In this document: positions 8,197 to 17,425 of the stretch, piece after piece
Numbering within the stretch: the stretch's first letter is position 1
How the letters are laid out: each line of letters starts with the position of its first letter
Source: DASXHY01 sp035552155
GTDB lineage: Bacteria > Verrucomicrobiota > Verrucomicrobiia > Limisphaerales > DASXHY01
Reading direction: 5' to 3'
Length of the DNA stretch: 64,000 nt
Assembly (NCBI GenBank): GCA_035552155.1
Contig: DASZLX010000006.1
Location: 1-64,000, forward strand
The notes under the pieces: generated by a model
What the model saw: the letters and a program-made list of their open reading frames with translations, nothing else
Told to the model about the DNA's origin: nothing
Database searches by the model: none
Program-made: the position numbers and the translations under genes

Positions 8197-9225
8197 TCAC
8201 TTATCCGAACTCTTTGAAAATGCGGCCACCAGAGCGTCATATTCTTTGCGCGTGATGGGAAGCATCGAACCGTGACGGACCTTCGGCGGAAGATGATATT
8301 TGTCCCAGTCCGGCTGCTGGTTTCCAGCCGCTTGAAACCAGGGGCCGTCCAGGCTGGACGCCACGGACAAGCCATAAGCCACTCCCGGATATTGCTCGTA
8401 GTAGAGGTACCAAGCCTTGCCGTTGGGAGATGGAATCAACGTGGGCGCCTCGCGAAAGTTGGGGCTGATGGACGGCCCCGGTTCCGAGTACGGCCCCAAT
8501 AATTCCTTCGCTTTGCAGATGCGAATGGTTTTGCCCGTGGTCCAGTCCAGGGTGGGATAACGCTCGTCTTTGATAATCGCGTAATAGTCATCGCCAATTT
8601 TGCGAACGATCACGTCGATGGTGGCCATGTCCCAATTGAACAGCTTACGCGGCGGCGCGGAAAACGTTTTGAGGTCCTTGGAGGTGGCGAACAGCGTACG
8701 CTGGCTGGCCCAGTACGGTTCCGGAATGTTCGTCTGCCCCAAATCGTGAGGTGTGTGCCAGGTGAGCAAAAATTGCGAACTGGCTTCATCATAAAAAAGT
8801 TTCGGCGCGCCGATGCGGGCCAGGGCTTTTGAATAATCGGGCACCGATTTCAAGTCCGGAGTGTAATCACTGTATTTTTTCCAAGTGATTAAATCGTCGG
8901 AAACCCAGAAATTGATGGCGGGCGCGTTGTCTCCCCGATTGCCGACCAGATAATATTTTCCGTCCGGCCCTTTCGCGATGCTGGCATGGCCGTGGTATTC
9001 CTGGAAGACGCGCCGGCCGCCATTCAGCATGTCCCAATGCAACCCGTCCAAGCTGACGGAGTAATACAGCCGGCCATAATCGCCATCCATCATGTGCGCG
9101 AAGAGGTAGGCTTCCGTCTTTGGCTTTTCTCCCGGCGCACATTGGCCGGGAGGATCCGGCATTTGCGCCCGCAGGGTCATGACGGCCATCAAGGCTGTTG
9201 CACACAAGAATGTTTTCGTGGTCAT
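8197..9225 (-). CDS. Secreted five-bladed beta-propeller glycosidase, GH43-like
   Basis: 342 residues from ATG 9225: a signal peptide (MTTKTFLCATALMAVMTLRAQ) followed by a five-bladed propeller related to GH43/GH32/GH62 proteins. Blade signatures include GRLYYSVSLDGLHWDML, GHASIAKGPDGKYYLVG, FWVSDDLITWKKYSD, FLLTWHTP and PSPNGKAWYLYYEQYPG. It lacks the crisp GH43 Asp-Asp-Glu context seen in the 37.5-kb enzyme, so it may belong to an unclassified GH43-like family. The frame stays open to 9270, but the upstream part encodes motif A (9272-9293) and its spacer, so 9225 is the better start. It lies 137 bases downstream of the RR1 gene on the same strand. Confidence 0.78.
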   Translation of the reverse strand: MTTKTFLCATALMAVMTLRAQMPDPPGQCAPGEKPKTEAYLFAHMMDGDYGRLYYSVSLDGLHWDMLNGGRRVFQEYHGHASIAKGPDGKYYLVGNRGDNAPAINFWVSDDLITWKKYSDYTPDLKSVPDYSKALARIGAPKLFYDEASSQFLLTWHTPHDLGQTNIPEPYWASQRTLFATSKDLKTFSAPPRKLFNWDMATIDVIVRKIGDDYYAIIKDERYPTLDWTTGKTIRICKAKELLGPYSEPGPSISPNFREAPTLIPSPNGKAWYLYYEQYPGVAYGLSVASSLDGPWFQAAGNQQPDWDKYHLPPKVRHGSMLPITRKEYDALVAAFSKSSDK

Positions 9226-9271
9226 AAACAATTCAGTCGCGTATTCCGAGTGTCCAAATTTTTCCGCCACT

Positions 9272-9293
9272 TGTCATGGTGCATAGAGTGGCC
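9272..9293 (-). promoter_or_regulatory. Regulatory motif A, copy 2 (GH43-like gene)
   Basis: On the minus strand: GGCCACTCTATG, CA, CCATGACA, 46 bases before ATG 9225 and in the same orientation relative to its gene as the other copies. The -10 region after it is weak (GACACT at 17-base spacing). Confidence 0.65.
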
Positions 9294-9361
9294 TCATGGA
9301 CTGAATGACGAATGGGCAAAGGGACGCCAGCGGTCCATCCGTCATTTCATTTGCAACCACA

Positions 9362-10012
9362 TCACGAGCGCTCCAAATACTTCGCCACCGCTTCGGTCCG
9401 TGTGTGCACCTGCAGTTTCTCGTAAATGCGGCGGATGTAACCTCTGACGGTGTGAATGCTTAAACCCATCTTGTCCGCAATCGCTTTGTACGGTTCTCCG
9501 GCGGCCAGCAACTCCAGCATTTCACGCTGGCGAGCTGATAATAACAGCCGGACTGCGCCGGTTGATTTCGTGGATTCGCCGGACCGTTGGAGGAGCTTCA
9601 CGACCTTGCGCGCAATGGTGGCGGACATGGGCGAGCCGCCCGCCATGAGGTCGTGCACGGCGTCCAGCAATTGTTCCGGCGGCTGCCGTTTCAACAGGTA
9701 ACCCGTGGCGCCGGCCATGAGCGCATCGAAAATCAAATCTTCATCTTCAAAAACGGTCAACATGATCACCAGGAGGTCCGGCACTTTTTCCTTCAAATGC
9801 CGCACGCACTCGATGCCGTCCATGCCTTTCATCTTAATATCCATCAGGACCACCGCGGGCGGCGCGACCGTCAGGCCGGTCAACGCGAGTTGCGCCCGCC
9901 CATATTGGCCGATGCACACAAAGCCGCCTTTGACGGTCAGGTATTGCACGATGCTGTCCCTCAGGCCGGCGTCATCGTCCACGATCGCAAACGTAATGGA
10001 TTTAGGAGGCAT
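9362..10012 (-). CDS. LuxR/NarL-family response regulator (RR1)
   Basis: 216 residues from ATG 10012 (MPPKSITFAIVDDDAG). The receiver domain (1-125) has acidic residues D12-D14, phospho-acceptor Asp58 in VVLMDIKMKGMDG, and Lys108. The C-terminal LuxR-type helix-turn-helix (about 150-210) reads LSARQREMLELLAAGE...KAIADKMGLSIHTVRGYIRRIYEKL. The start overlaps the end of the HK1 gene by 11 bases, so kinase and regulator are co-translated partners. A TTG start at 10036 would also be in frame but begins in a Cys-rich, non-family sequence. RR1 lies in the middle of the genes carrying motif A, the natural candidate target. Confidence 0.92.
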   Translation of the reverse strand: MPPKSITFAIVDDDAGLRDSIVQYLTVKGGFVCIGQYGRAQLALTGLTVAPPAVVLMDIKMKGMDGIECVRHLKEKVPDLLVIMLTVFEDEDLIFDALMAGATGYLLKRQPPEQLLDAVHDLMAGGSPMSATIARKVVKLLQRSGESTKSTGAVRLLLSARQREMLELLAAGEPYKAIADKMGLSIHTVRGYIRRIYEKLQVHTRTEAVAKYLERS

Positions 10013-13000
10013 TTGATTTGGGCAAGGGCAGAACAAACCGGACGATTGTTCCTTGTTGAGGTGAACTCATTATCTGACATTCGCCGCCAATCGAGCGAAG
10101 GCGATGGCGCATTCCGGAAAGGCCGAGATGCTCGTCCGTGTCGCCGCGGCCCGCGGCTTCCATCTGCGCATCGACGCTGAATCCCCGGCCGTTATCGGCC
10201 ACGGAAATTTCCACGACGCCGTCGTGGCAGGCCATTTCCGCGCTCACTTCGGTCGCGCCGGAATGTTTCAAGGTGTTCGCCAGCGATTCCTCGAACGCGA
10301 GAAAAACATTGTGCCGCGTTTCGGCGGAAAGCTGAATCGGCGGCAGGTTCCTGGGGAAAACCCACCGGCAGCGGATGGGCGTGTTCTGAAAATATTCCGC
10401 GGCGTAGGAATTCAGGTAGGCCGACAATTTCTCGAGCGAATCGTTGCGCGGGTTCACGGCCCAGAGCATCCGGTCGAGTGATTGCAGCAAGTCCCGCGCG
10501 GTTTTCGAGAGTGAATCCACCGCGTGCCCGGCGCCGTTCAAGTTTTTCTCTCCTTTGACAATTTCACTGAGGAAGGAAATGCGCGCGAGCTTGGAGCCGA
10601 TTTCGTCGTGCATATCCCGCGCAATGCGCGTGCGCTCGCGCTCCATCTCGTGGCGGCGCTCCAACCGCTCGACTTCAAACCGGTGCCGTCGATGCAGCGC
10701 CAGCGCCAGCGCTCCGAAAATCGCCGCAATTAAAAATGCCTTGAACCACCATGTTTCCCAGAAGAAGGGCAGCACCGTGAAAGCGACGCTCGCCCCGGTC
10801 TCGTTCCAGACGCCGTCACTGTTTGCCGCCAGCACGCGAAAACGATAATTACCCGGCAGCAAGGGGCCGTAGCCCACCATGCGCTGGTTGAGCCCTTCGC
10901 GCCATTGTTTTTCCGCGCCTTCCAACTGCCACTTGAACCGGACCTTGTCCGGCGCGGTGAAGTTAATTCCGGTAAAGTGAAACTCGATGTAATGGCGTCC
11001 GGGACGAATGCGAAACGGAGCGTTGGTGTTCCCACCGCCCGCCATCGTATTGAAGGGTTCGGCCGCGCCGTCCACGCGCATTTCCTCGACGATCACCGGC
11101 GGCGGACGATGGTTCACCGTCACCTCGCGCGGGTTGACCGCCACCAATCCTTTCACGGTGGTGAACCACAACCGCCCGTCGCGCGCGTTCCAGCAAGAGG
11201 GCTGAAACCAACCCGAATAAGCCTGCGCGGGCAGGCCATCAAAGCGCCCGTGCACGGAAAAGGCAATTTCATCCACCGCTCCGGACGCCAGGTTCTTGAG
11301 ATCCTGGATCGAGGCCCGGAAAATTCCCGCATATGTGCCGCCCCAGAGGTTGCCGTCGCTGTCCTCCAGCAATTGCGTGATGCTATTGTCCGGCAGGCCC
11401 TGTTGGGAAGTGATGCGGGAGAATTTTCCATTCTCCAGGCGCAAAAGCCCGCCGCCGAGCGTGCCCACCCACACGCTTCCATCGGCTTCCGGCAGCAGGG
11501 CCGAAACGCGCGTGTTGGGCCATTCCTTGGGCAGATGAAATTGCGTGAGCCCCTGGGGGCTGAATTCCCACACGTCGCCCGGCTCCGTGCCAAACCACAA
11601 AGTGCCGCGCGGCCCTTCGGCAATGGCGCGCACGCCGAGGTACTCCACGAAACCGCGCGCGTGGCCAAAGGTCTGCAATTTTCCGTCCTCGTAATAATAG
11701 GCGCCCGAGCCGTTGCAAAACCACACGCGGCCCTTGCTATCCTGCATCATCGCGTTCGCCACGTGGTCCCGCAATCGATCGAGCGGAAACGACCAGGTGA
11801 CATCGTCATTCACGCGGCGCACTTCATTGTTCACACACCGGAAAATCCGGCCCTGCAAGGTGCCGACCCAAATACCGTTGCTGGCATCCGGGCAAACGGT
11901 GACACTCTCGGTGAGCGGGTCCGGATTCGGCGTCAATGGAACTGGAATAAATTTGCTGCCGACCTTGCGGGCGAGCCCCCCGGTGGCCGTGCCCACCCAG
12001 ATGGTTCCCTGCGCGTCCTCGCAAACCGATTGCGCCACATCTCCCGGGATGCCGTCAGCCGCGGTGAATTCCTTGAATTGCCGGGTGCGGATGCGCGCCA
12101 AGCCGGCTTCCTTGGTCCCGATCCACACGTTGCCTTCGTTGTCCTCAAGCCAGCAGGTGATGAACTTGCTCGGCAACCCGCTTTCGAGCGTCAATAATCC
12201 AGCCGTTCCGTCCGGCCGTACATGCCAGAGGCCCACGCCATATTCGATGGCCCACAATCCTCCCTGCGAATCGGGAAAAAATCGGGGTGCCGGGCTGTCG
12301 GCATTGGGCTGAAATTGTTCCACGGAAGAAACCCACCGGTTATTCACCATCTTGCGCAACAACCGGCCATTCCAAACCCAAAGCCCGCCGTCCCGCGTGG
12401 GAATCATTTGTTGCACGCCAAAGGCATCCGCCGGTTTGGTCGGCGTCCGCTCCTCAAAGCCGGCGGGCGTCATGACGCCCAGGCGGCTGCCGCCGGAAAC
12501 CCAGATGTGGCCGGCCGCATCCTCGGCCAGAACTTCCGCAGGCGAACCGATGTCGAATACTTTGAACTCAGTATTCGTGGACGAAATGAAGCGCATCCGC
12601 GCGACCTGATGATTGTCCGTGATGTACCAGAGCGAACCATCGCGCGTCTGGCTGTATCGCCCGGGCTGCGGGTCGGGCGGCGGGGGCGAAAGCTCAATGC
12701 GATCGACGTCATTGACGGCTCCCGCGCGGGGAATTCGAAATATAGCGGTGGCGTAGGCGGCGAGATAAACGGCATCGGGATCTTCCCCGATGAATTGGCA
12801 CGGATGCCAGCGGGGATTGGCATTGGGCTCGCGCAGGAGCCGGAATTTTCCCTGGGCCAGCGTGGAAATGGATTCATTGCCCGCTGTGATCCACAGCGTG
12901 CCGGTGGAATCCACGCTCAGCGTTTCGATCTCGACGTCCTTCAACTCCGCCGTGGTTTGCGGGTTGAAGGTCACGAATCGCATCCCGTCGAAGCGCGCGA

Positions 13001-13226
13001 GTCCGCCGCTGCGGGTGCCGACCCATAAATAGCCGTCAGGAGTCTGCGCCAGGCAATTAACGGAGTTTTGCGGCAGGCCATCTTCGGAACGCCACGAGTG
13101 AATCAGGTAATCGGAGGAGGAGTGCGTCATGGTCTGCGCACCCATTCGCAAAGCGCCCAGCAAAAGCAAACCGGCGGCCGCGTACAGACGCAATCGGCGG
13201 AACAACAGTCGCACGGCGGGCATCAT
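10002..13226 (-). CDS. Propeller-type sensor histidine kinase (HK1)
   Basis: 1074 residues from ATG 13226 (MMPAVRLLFRRLRLYAAAGLLLLGALRMGAQ, a signal peptide). The periplasmic part is a long Reg_prop beta-propeller with recurring DGYLWVGTRSGGLARFDG, EGNVWIGTKEAGLARI, QGTIWVGTATGGLARK and DGSVWVGTLGGGLLRLENG units. A Y_Y_Y-type beta-sandwich (about 700-810), one membrane helix (WWFKAFLIAAIFGALALAL) and a HisKA_3 domain with the phospho-His near 873 (ARDMHDEIGSKL) follow. The HATPase has EESLANTLKHS and VADNGRGFS. It resembles Bacteroides hybrid sensors but has no fused regulator; RR1 is encoded separately and overlaps by 11 bases. The ligand is probably an oligosaccharide released by the neighbouring enzymes. 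The frame extends to 13553, but that part runs through a region with no family features. Confidence 0.9.
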   Translation of the reverse strand: MMPAVRLLFRRLRLYAAAGLLLLGALRMGAQTMTHSSSDYLIHSWRSEDGLPQNSVNCLAQTPDGYLWVGTRSGGLARFDGMRFVTFNPQTTAELKDVEIETLSVDSTGTLWITAGNESISTLAQGKFRLLREPNANPRWHPCQFIGEDPDAVYLAAYATAIFRIPRAGAVNDVDRIELSPPPPDPQPGRYSQTRDGSLWYITDNHQVARMRFISSTNTEFKVFDIGSPAEVLAEDAAGHIWVSGGSRLGVMTPAGFEERTPTKPADAFGVQQMIPTRDGGLWVWNGRLLRKMVNNRWVSSVEQFQPNADSPAPRFFPDSQGGLWAIEYGVGLWHVRPDGTAGLLTLESGLPSKFITCWLEDNEGNVWIGTKEAGLARIRTRQFKEFTAADGIPGDVAQSVCEDAQGTIWVGTATGGLARKVGSKFIPVPLTPNPDPLTESVTVCPDASNGIWVGTLQGRIFRCVNNEVRRVNDDVTWSFPLDRLRDHVANAMMQDSKGRVWFCNGSGAYYYEDGKLQTFGHARGFVEYLGVRAIAEGPRGTLWFGTEPGDVWEFSPQGLTQFHLPKEWPNTRVSALLPEADGSVWVGTLGGGLLRLENGKFSRITSQQGLPDNSITQLLEDSDGNLWGGTYAGIFRASIQDLKNLASGAVDEIAFSVHGRFDGLPAQAYSGWFQPSCWNARDGRLWFTTVKGLVAVNPREVTVNHRPPPVIVEEMRVDGAAEPFNTMAGGGNTNAPFRIRPGRHYIEFHFTGINFTAPDKVRFKWQLEGAEKQWREGLNQRMVGYGPLLPGNYRFRVLAANSDGVWNETGASVAFTVLPFFWETWWFKAFLIAAIFGALALALHRRHRFEVERLERRHEMERERTRIARDMHDEIGSKLARISFLSEIVKGEKNLNGAGHAVDSLSKTARDLLQSLDRMLWAVNPRNDSLEKLSAYLNSYAAEYFQNTPIRCRWVFPRNLPPIQLSAETRHNVFLAFEESLANTLKHSGATEVSAEMACHDGVVEISVADNGRGFSVDAQMEAAGRGDTDEHLGLSGMRHRLRSIGGECQIMSSPQQGTIVRFVLPLPKSNAS

Positions 13227-13341
13227 GCCAAAAAACTGTTTAGCGCATTCAGCGACGCCTTGCGAGCGCAATATTGGCGGCCATTGGAGTTCCGCCTTTG
13301 AGCCATTCCAGGCTGAGGAGACGGCCCGGCAGGAATTGTAA

Positions 13342-13373
13342 AAAGGCTGGACGCGTTTCCGCGTCCAGCCTTT
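13342..13373 (-). terminator. Rho-independent terminator of the LamG gene
   Basis: A 14-bp perfect stem (AAAGGCTGGACGCG pairing CGCGTCCAGCCTTT) with a 4-base loop, followed on the minus strand by a T-run. It lies 24 bases after the LamG gene stop at 13397 and insulates HK1. Confidence 0.85.
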
Positions 13374-13396
13374 GCGTGACCGCTCAAAAGACACTT

Positions 13397-16273
13397 CTAA
13401 TGCAAGCGGAAGAATGCCGGTGCCGAGCCGGTCGGGACCGTCAACACGTTCAACCCGTTCACGGCCGTGGGCGTGCCGGATACGGCGTTCCAGGTGCCAG
13501 TGGTCAGGTTGGTGGTGGATTGCAAGGTGAACGTCGTGGCGTTGGCCGGCCATTGCAGCGTCACCTGGGAATTGGTGTAACCGATTTGCAGCGGTGGGCC
13601 GCCCAGCACATTCGGTCCGGCGGCATAGAGGGAGGCCACCTGGCCGGCTGTCAGTGCGCCGTTCCAGATGCGCATGTCCGCATAGGAGCCGTTGAACATG
13701 GCGTCAGGCCATTGGTCGCGAGCGAGCCAATTGTCGCTGTCCGGCAGGCTCGACCAAAGCACCGGATTGCTGCCGCTGCTGATGAGCTGGCCGTTCAGAT
13801 ACAGCTTGTCCAATTGCCGATCCTGGTCGTGCGTCATCACCACCTGGCTCAACACACCCGCTTGCAATGAAGGACCGGTGAGCACCAATCCGCCCGGAAA
13901 CCATTCCATGTGCAGCGCGCCGGTGTTGCCATCATGCGGGCTGATCATCACGTAAGTGCCGCCACCGGTGGAAACGCCGGGGGTCGCCGCGGCGCCGAAA
14001 TCAAACATTTCCTGCCACACTGCGCCGCCCTGCCAGATGACCCAGCATTCGATACTCGCCTCGTTTGGCAGCGTGTTAACAATTCCCTGGCCGGCAGGGA
14101 ACGAAGCCCAACCACTTGCCGCAGTTGGCTGGCCGGTCCCATCCGGCGGCGGATTTCCCGCCGGCGTCGTCATCTTGGAACCGTCCAACGTCACGGGTCC
14201 ATGGATGGTGGCGTTGATGGTTCCAATCGAATCATTGAGCGTGGTGCCGGAAGCTTCGTTGAAATTATAACGATGCAGCAGCGTGGGCCAGGGATTGGCA
14301 TCGGCCACGTCCAGGACCAACGAGCCGGAGATGCCGTTATACGTGGCGGTAATGGTGGAGAGGCCAATGTTCCGCGGCAGGAAATTGCCATTGACCATGG
14401 TGCCGACTGAAGTATTTCCGCTGGAAACGCTCGTTTGCGCCAAAGTGGTCACGTCCACTCCGGTGACGTTCTGAAAGTTCGCCAGAACCTGGATGGGAAC
14501 ACTCAACCCATGCACGTCCACGTTGGTGTTGGGCGTCACGACGGTCAACGACAGGAGCGATCCCGGGTTGGAGACGATGTTGTCGGGACCGGTGGCGGCG
14601 TCGATGGCGATTTGCAGGTCCGACTCCACGCCGGAGTAGATTCGGAATTCATCGAGGGTGGCGTTCAGGTAGGGGTCCCCGCTGCCGTACCATTGCGATT
14701 GCCCGATATAGTTATTTGGATCCGGGATGGAAGCAAGCGGCAGGGTCATGGTGCCGGAAGCGACCTTGCGGCCGTTCATGAAGATCGAAGCGGTTTGCGC
14801 CGAGTAATTGTAGGTCACGGTGACGGATGTCATTTGGCCGGTCGGAACTGCGCTCGGAGCATCCAGAATCGTGTCGGTGGAACCGTGGAATTCAAAACGC
14901 AACGCATGCGTCGCCGGGTTGTTCGGGACCAGGGTGATGTAGACCTGCCCTTGCGATCCGTTGTTCGTGCCAAACGCCCACAATTCCGCCCAATCCGCGA
15001 AAGCGTCGTTATTCGTCATCCACACCTGGAACGTGGCGTTGGTCAACTTCGGCATGATGCCGGAGGGCAGCGACACCCAGGCCGAGCTGCTGTTGCCGTC
15101 GAGATTCAATTGGCCGGTGCCGTTCAATTCAGCCGTGGGCGTGGTATTCATCAGCGTGCCATCGGCGCCGCCTACTGAATCCGAAATGACCGTGGAGCCC
15201 GCCGCGCCGTTGAAACTGTACCGATGCACTATCACCGCCGGCTCAGCGGCTACCGTGACGCTGAGTGTGGCTGATTGCGACTGGTAGGTGGCGTGAATGG
15301 TCGTCGTACCCGGATTCCCCGCATGGAACGATCCGTCCGTCCCAAAGGAAACCACATTGGTGTTGTCGGATGTATACGCGATTCCCGGCAGGGTCGAAAT
15401 GTCCACCGTGTTGGTCAGCGACGCATAGGCCGCGAGGATGGCGGGAGCGAATTTACCGCCCGCGACCACATTGGCGGAATTGTTGAACTGGATCGACGAC
15501 AGCGCGCCGGCGTTTCCGGTGGTGGAGTTCGCGCCGGCTTCGTAATCCGCTTCCACCTGCACCGGCGTCACCGGATTGTTGTAAATGCGGAATTCGTCGA
15601 TGGACCCGACGTAATAAGGATCGGCAAATTGCGAGCGGCCAATGTAATCATTGAACGTATGGCCCACCGCCTGCGGAGTGGCCGTGAAATTTTGCGCGAA
15701 CCCGACCAGCCGGCCGTTGTCGTACAACGAGCCCGTCTTCGCCACGGCGTCGATGGTGAATACCAGGTGGTGCAGTTGCCCCGGTGTCGGTGAGGGCGCG
15801 GTCATCGCTCCGCCGGGATTGATGTCGGCGCGATAACTTCCGGCCACGCCGTCCCGCAAGCACAGGTAAAACCAGGTCAGGCCGTTGCCGCCCGTGCCGC
15901 CCGCGCCGCCGGTCCCTTTGCCGCCCTGGTTGGTGCCAAAATCAAACAGGCGCGCCCAGGTGGGAGTCGTTGTCGGCGTGGTCCAAATCTCGAAAGTGAT
16001 GGAAGTGTAATTGCTGATGATGTCATCCGGCAGGTAAACGAAACCGGTCGCTCCGTCCAGCGCCACAGTTCCATCGCCTGGATACGAAGCCCCGGGATAC
16101 AAGTCGCCGTTGGCGCCGCCCACGGAGTCGATCGCGTTGGTGCTGACGGGCGAATCGTTGAAGCTGTATTCATGCGTCAGCGCTCCCTTGGTCATCTGCG
16201 CTGCCGCCAGCAGTGGGACGACCCACAGGCTTCGAAGCAGGAATTCTGACAATTTAAGTGAATTTCTTTTCAT
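13397..16273 (-). CDS. Secreted triple LamG/Big-type surface protein with FFRL C-terminus
   Basis: 958 residues from ATG 16273: a signal peptide (MKRNSLKLSEFLLRSLWVVPLLAAAQ) then three concanavalin-A-like LamG domains, each starting with an HxYSFN/HRYNFN strand (about 33-245, 345-560 and 670-885) and containing 'DEFRIYN' or 'ADMRIWN' strands. Ig-like Big_2-type linkers lie between them (TIHATYQSQSATLSVTV; TITATYNGISGSLVLDV). The last 70 residues form the shared C-terminal module, ending AFFRLH. It probably binds polysaccharide or acts as a surface adhesin; no catalytic motif is seen. The frame runs to 16345, but the extra residues (MCHDIK...) are translated motif A sequence, so 16273 is preferred. 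Terminator at 13342-13373. Confidence 0.85.
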   Translation of the reverse strand: MKRNSLKLSEFLLRSLWVVPLLAAAQMTKGALTHEYSFNDSPVSTNAIDSVGGANGDLYPGASYPGDGTVALDGATGFVYLPDDIISNYTSITFEIWTTPTTTPTWARLFDFGTNQGGKGTGGAGGTGGNGLTWFYLCLRDGVAGSYRADINPGGAMTAPSPTPGQLHHLVFTIDAVAKTGSLYDNGRLVGFAQNFTATPQAVGHTFNDYIGRSQFADPYYVGSIDEFRIYNNPVTPVQVEADYEAGANSTTGNAGALSSIQFNNSANVVAGGKFAPAILAAYASLTNTVDISTLPGIAYTSDNTNVVSFGTDGSFHAGNPGTTTIHATYQSQSATLSVTVAAEPAVIVHRYSFNGAAGSTVISDSVGGADGTLMNTTPTAELNGTGQLNLDGNSSSAWVSLPSGIMPKLTNATFQVWMTNNDAFADWAELWAFGTNNGSQGQVYITLVPNNPATHALRFEFHGSTDTILDAPSAVPTGQMTSVTVTYNYSAQTASIFMNGRKVASGTMTLPLASIPDPNNYIGQSQWYGSGDPYLNATLDEFRIYSGVESDLQIAIDAATGPDNIVSNPGSLLSLTVVTPNTNVDVHGLSVPIQVLANFQNVTGVDVTTLAQTSVSSGNTSVGTMVNGNFLPRNIGLSTITATYNGISGSLVLDVADANPWPTLLHRYNFNEASGTTLNDSIGTINATIHGPVTLDGSKMTTPAGNPPPDGTGQPTAASGWASFPAGQGIVNTLPNEASIECWVIWQGGAVWQEMFDFGAAATPGVSTGGGTYVMISPHDGNTGALHMEWFPGGLVLTGPSLQAGVLSQVVMTHDQDRQLDKLYLNGQLISSGSNPVLWSSLPDSDNWLARDQWPDAMFNGSYADMRIWNGALTAGQVASLYAAGPNVLGGPPLQIGYTNSQVTLQWPANATTFTLQSTTNLTTGTWNAVSGTPTAVNGLNVLTVPTGSAPAFFRLH

Positions 16274-16332
16274 ATGGTGCGTGTTGGATTTGGGGATGCC
16301 GGGAGTCAAAGCTAACTGAATTGCGCTTTTGA

Positions 16333-16354
16333 TGTCATGGCACATGAAGTGGCC
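16333..16354 (-). promoter_or_regulatory. Regulatory motif A, copy 3 (LamG gene)
   Basis: On the minus strand: GGCCACTTCATG, TG, CCATGACA, 59 bases before ATG 16273. ATGACA is followed 17 bases later by TTAGCT as a possible -10. It stands back-to-back with copy 4, 23 bases away, for the divergent gene. Confidence 0.7.
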
Positions 16355-16377
16355 TCATTTTTCCGCACGCGCGACGG

Positions 16378-16399
16378 GGCCACTTTATGCGCCATGACA
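16378..16399 (+). promoter_or_regulatory. Regulatory motif A, copy 4 (pseudopilin/GH93-like operon)
   Basis: GGCCACTTTATG, CG, CCATGACA, the copy closest to consensus, 96 bases before ATG 16496. ATGACA is followed after 18 bases by TTAAAT. Same orientation relative to the gene as all other copies. Confidence 0.7.
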
Positions 16400-16495
16400 A
16401 ACCGGACGGGAATCGGGTTAAATCGTCATTACGTTACACACACTCACTGCAGGAAAACCCGGTTTGAAGCACCGCTGAAACATCGGTAACAACTA

Positions 16496-17425
16496 ATGCA
16501 GACGCCATCGTTAGCTTTCAAAGCACAAATCCCCAACGACACAAGAACCTCGCGCGCGCCCGGTTTCACGCTGATCGAGTTGCTGGTGGTGATCGCCATC
16601 ATCGCCATTCTGGCCGCGATGCTGCTTCCGGCGCTCTCCAAAGCAAAAGCACGCGCCAAGCAAACCTCCTGCATCAATAACATGCGGCAGATTGGCATCG
16701 CCGGCGTGATGTACACCGGCGACTATAATCAATATCCCGGCTGCCTGGCTGTTCCGAATGGCACTGTGTCCGGCGGCGCCGGCAATTATTATTATGTCTG
16801 GCCGACCCGCCTTTTTAGTCTCATGGGCAATAACCGGCAGGCATTCAATTGTCCTGCCGCCCAACCCTGGACGGCGTGGGACACCAACCTGAATAAAAAC
16901 AGTCTCGGCGTCCGCATGTTGGGCGGCACGGATCCGAGAGGCGTTTATGATCCCTACGCGATCACGAGCACTTCGTTCTTCAGTCTGGGATATAATGACT
17001 GGGGCATCCATTTCCAGAGCGGAGCGGAAGCAATTACGCGCCCGCAACTGGGTCTCGGCGGCGACACGGATGGTGGCCTCTACCAAGGCCCGATCAAAGA
17101 TGTGAACGTAAAAAGGCCCGCCGATATGATTTGGATTTGTGACGTGCCTTCCATTCCGCAAGACATCTCTCCCAATTTCAACGCCAATTGCGAGCCTGCG
17201 GATGTTAAAACTGTGAGCGGCCATTCCGCCTGCCCGGCGAACCGGCACAGCTCTCGCACGGACGTTCTCTTCTGCGACGGACACGTGGAAGCCCCCAAGC
17301 GCAACGACTTGCGCAATCCCAACGACATCACCTGGCGCGCCCGTTGGAACAATGACAACGATCCGCATACCTCCGCCGGCAATTGGCAGGGCGCCCCGGC
17401 ATGGATCAATACGCTGGATCAATGA
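16496..17425 (+). CDS. Type II-secretion-like pseudopilin with H-x9-DG motif
   Basis: 309 residues with a prepilin leader ending at Gly-Phe, then the hydrophobic helix FTLIELLVVIAIIAILAAMLLPAL followed by SKAKARAKQTSCINNMRQIG. The C-terminal part has His-x9-Asp-Gly (HSSRTDVLFCDGH), the mark of the large pseudopilin-like families of Planctomycetes and Verrucomicrobia (DUF1559-related). The leader should be cleaved by a prepilin peptidase and the protein held in the inner membrane or in a pseudopilus. Its stop overlaps the start of the sialidase-fold gene (ATGA), a direct coupling with an exported glycosidase. No other secretion-system gene is nearby, so its machinery must be elsewhere. Confidence 0.9.
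   Translation: MQTPSLAFKAQIPNDTRTSRAPGFTLIELLVVIAIIAILAAMLLPALSKAKARAKQTSCINNMRQIGIAGVMYTGDYNQYPGCLAVPNGTVSGGAGNYYYVWPTRLFSLMGNNRQAFNCPAAQPWTAWDTNLNKNSLGVRMLGGTDPRGVYDPYAITSTSFFSLGYNDWGIHFQSGAEAITRPQLGLGGDTDGGLYQGPIKDVNVKRPADMIWICDVPSIPQDISPNFNANCEPADVKTVSGHSACPANRHSSRTDVLFCDGHVEAPKRNDLRNPNDITWRARWNNDNDPHTSAGNWQGAPAWINTLDQ

Noticed and set aside
9226..9270. Longer N-terminus for the GH43-like protein (start 9270)
   Set aside because: The added 15 residues run up to motif A and precede a clear signal peptide that begins at ATG 9225.
10905..12197. Long plus-strand frame antisense to HK1 (430 codons)
   Set aside because: Antisense shadow of a high-GC gene; the minus-strand frame shows complete kinase and propeller motifs, while the antisense product has no recognisable domain.
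13227..13553. N-terminal extension of HK1 to 13553
   Set aside because: The extension crosses the LamG gene's terminator and part of its coding end on the same strand in another frame; the signal peptide starts at 13226.
16274..16345. Longer N-terminus for the LamG protein (start 16345)
   Set aside because: The added residues MCHDIK... are translated motif A sequence and destroy the signal peptide at ATG 16273.
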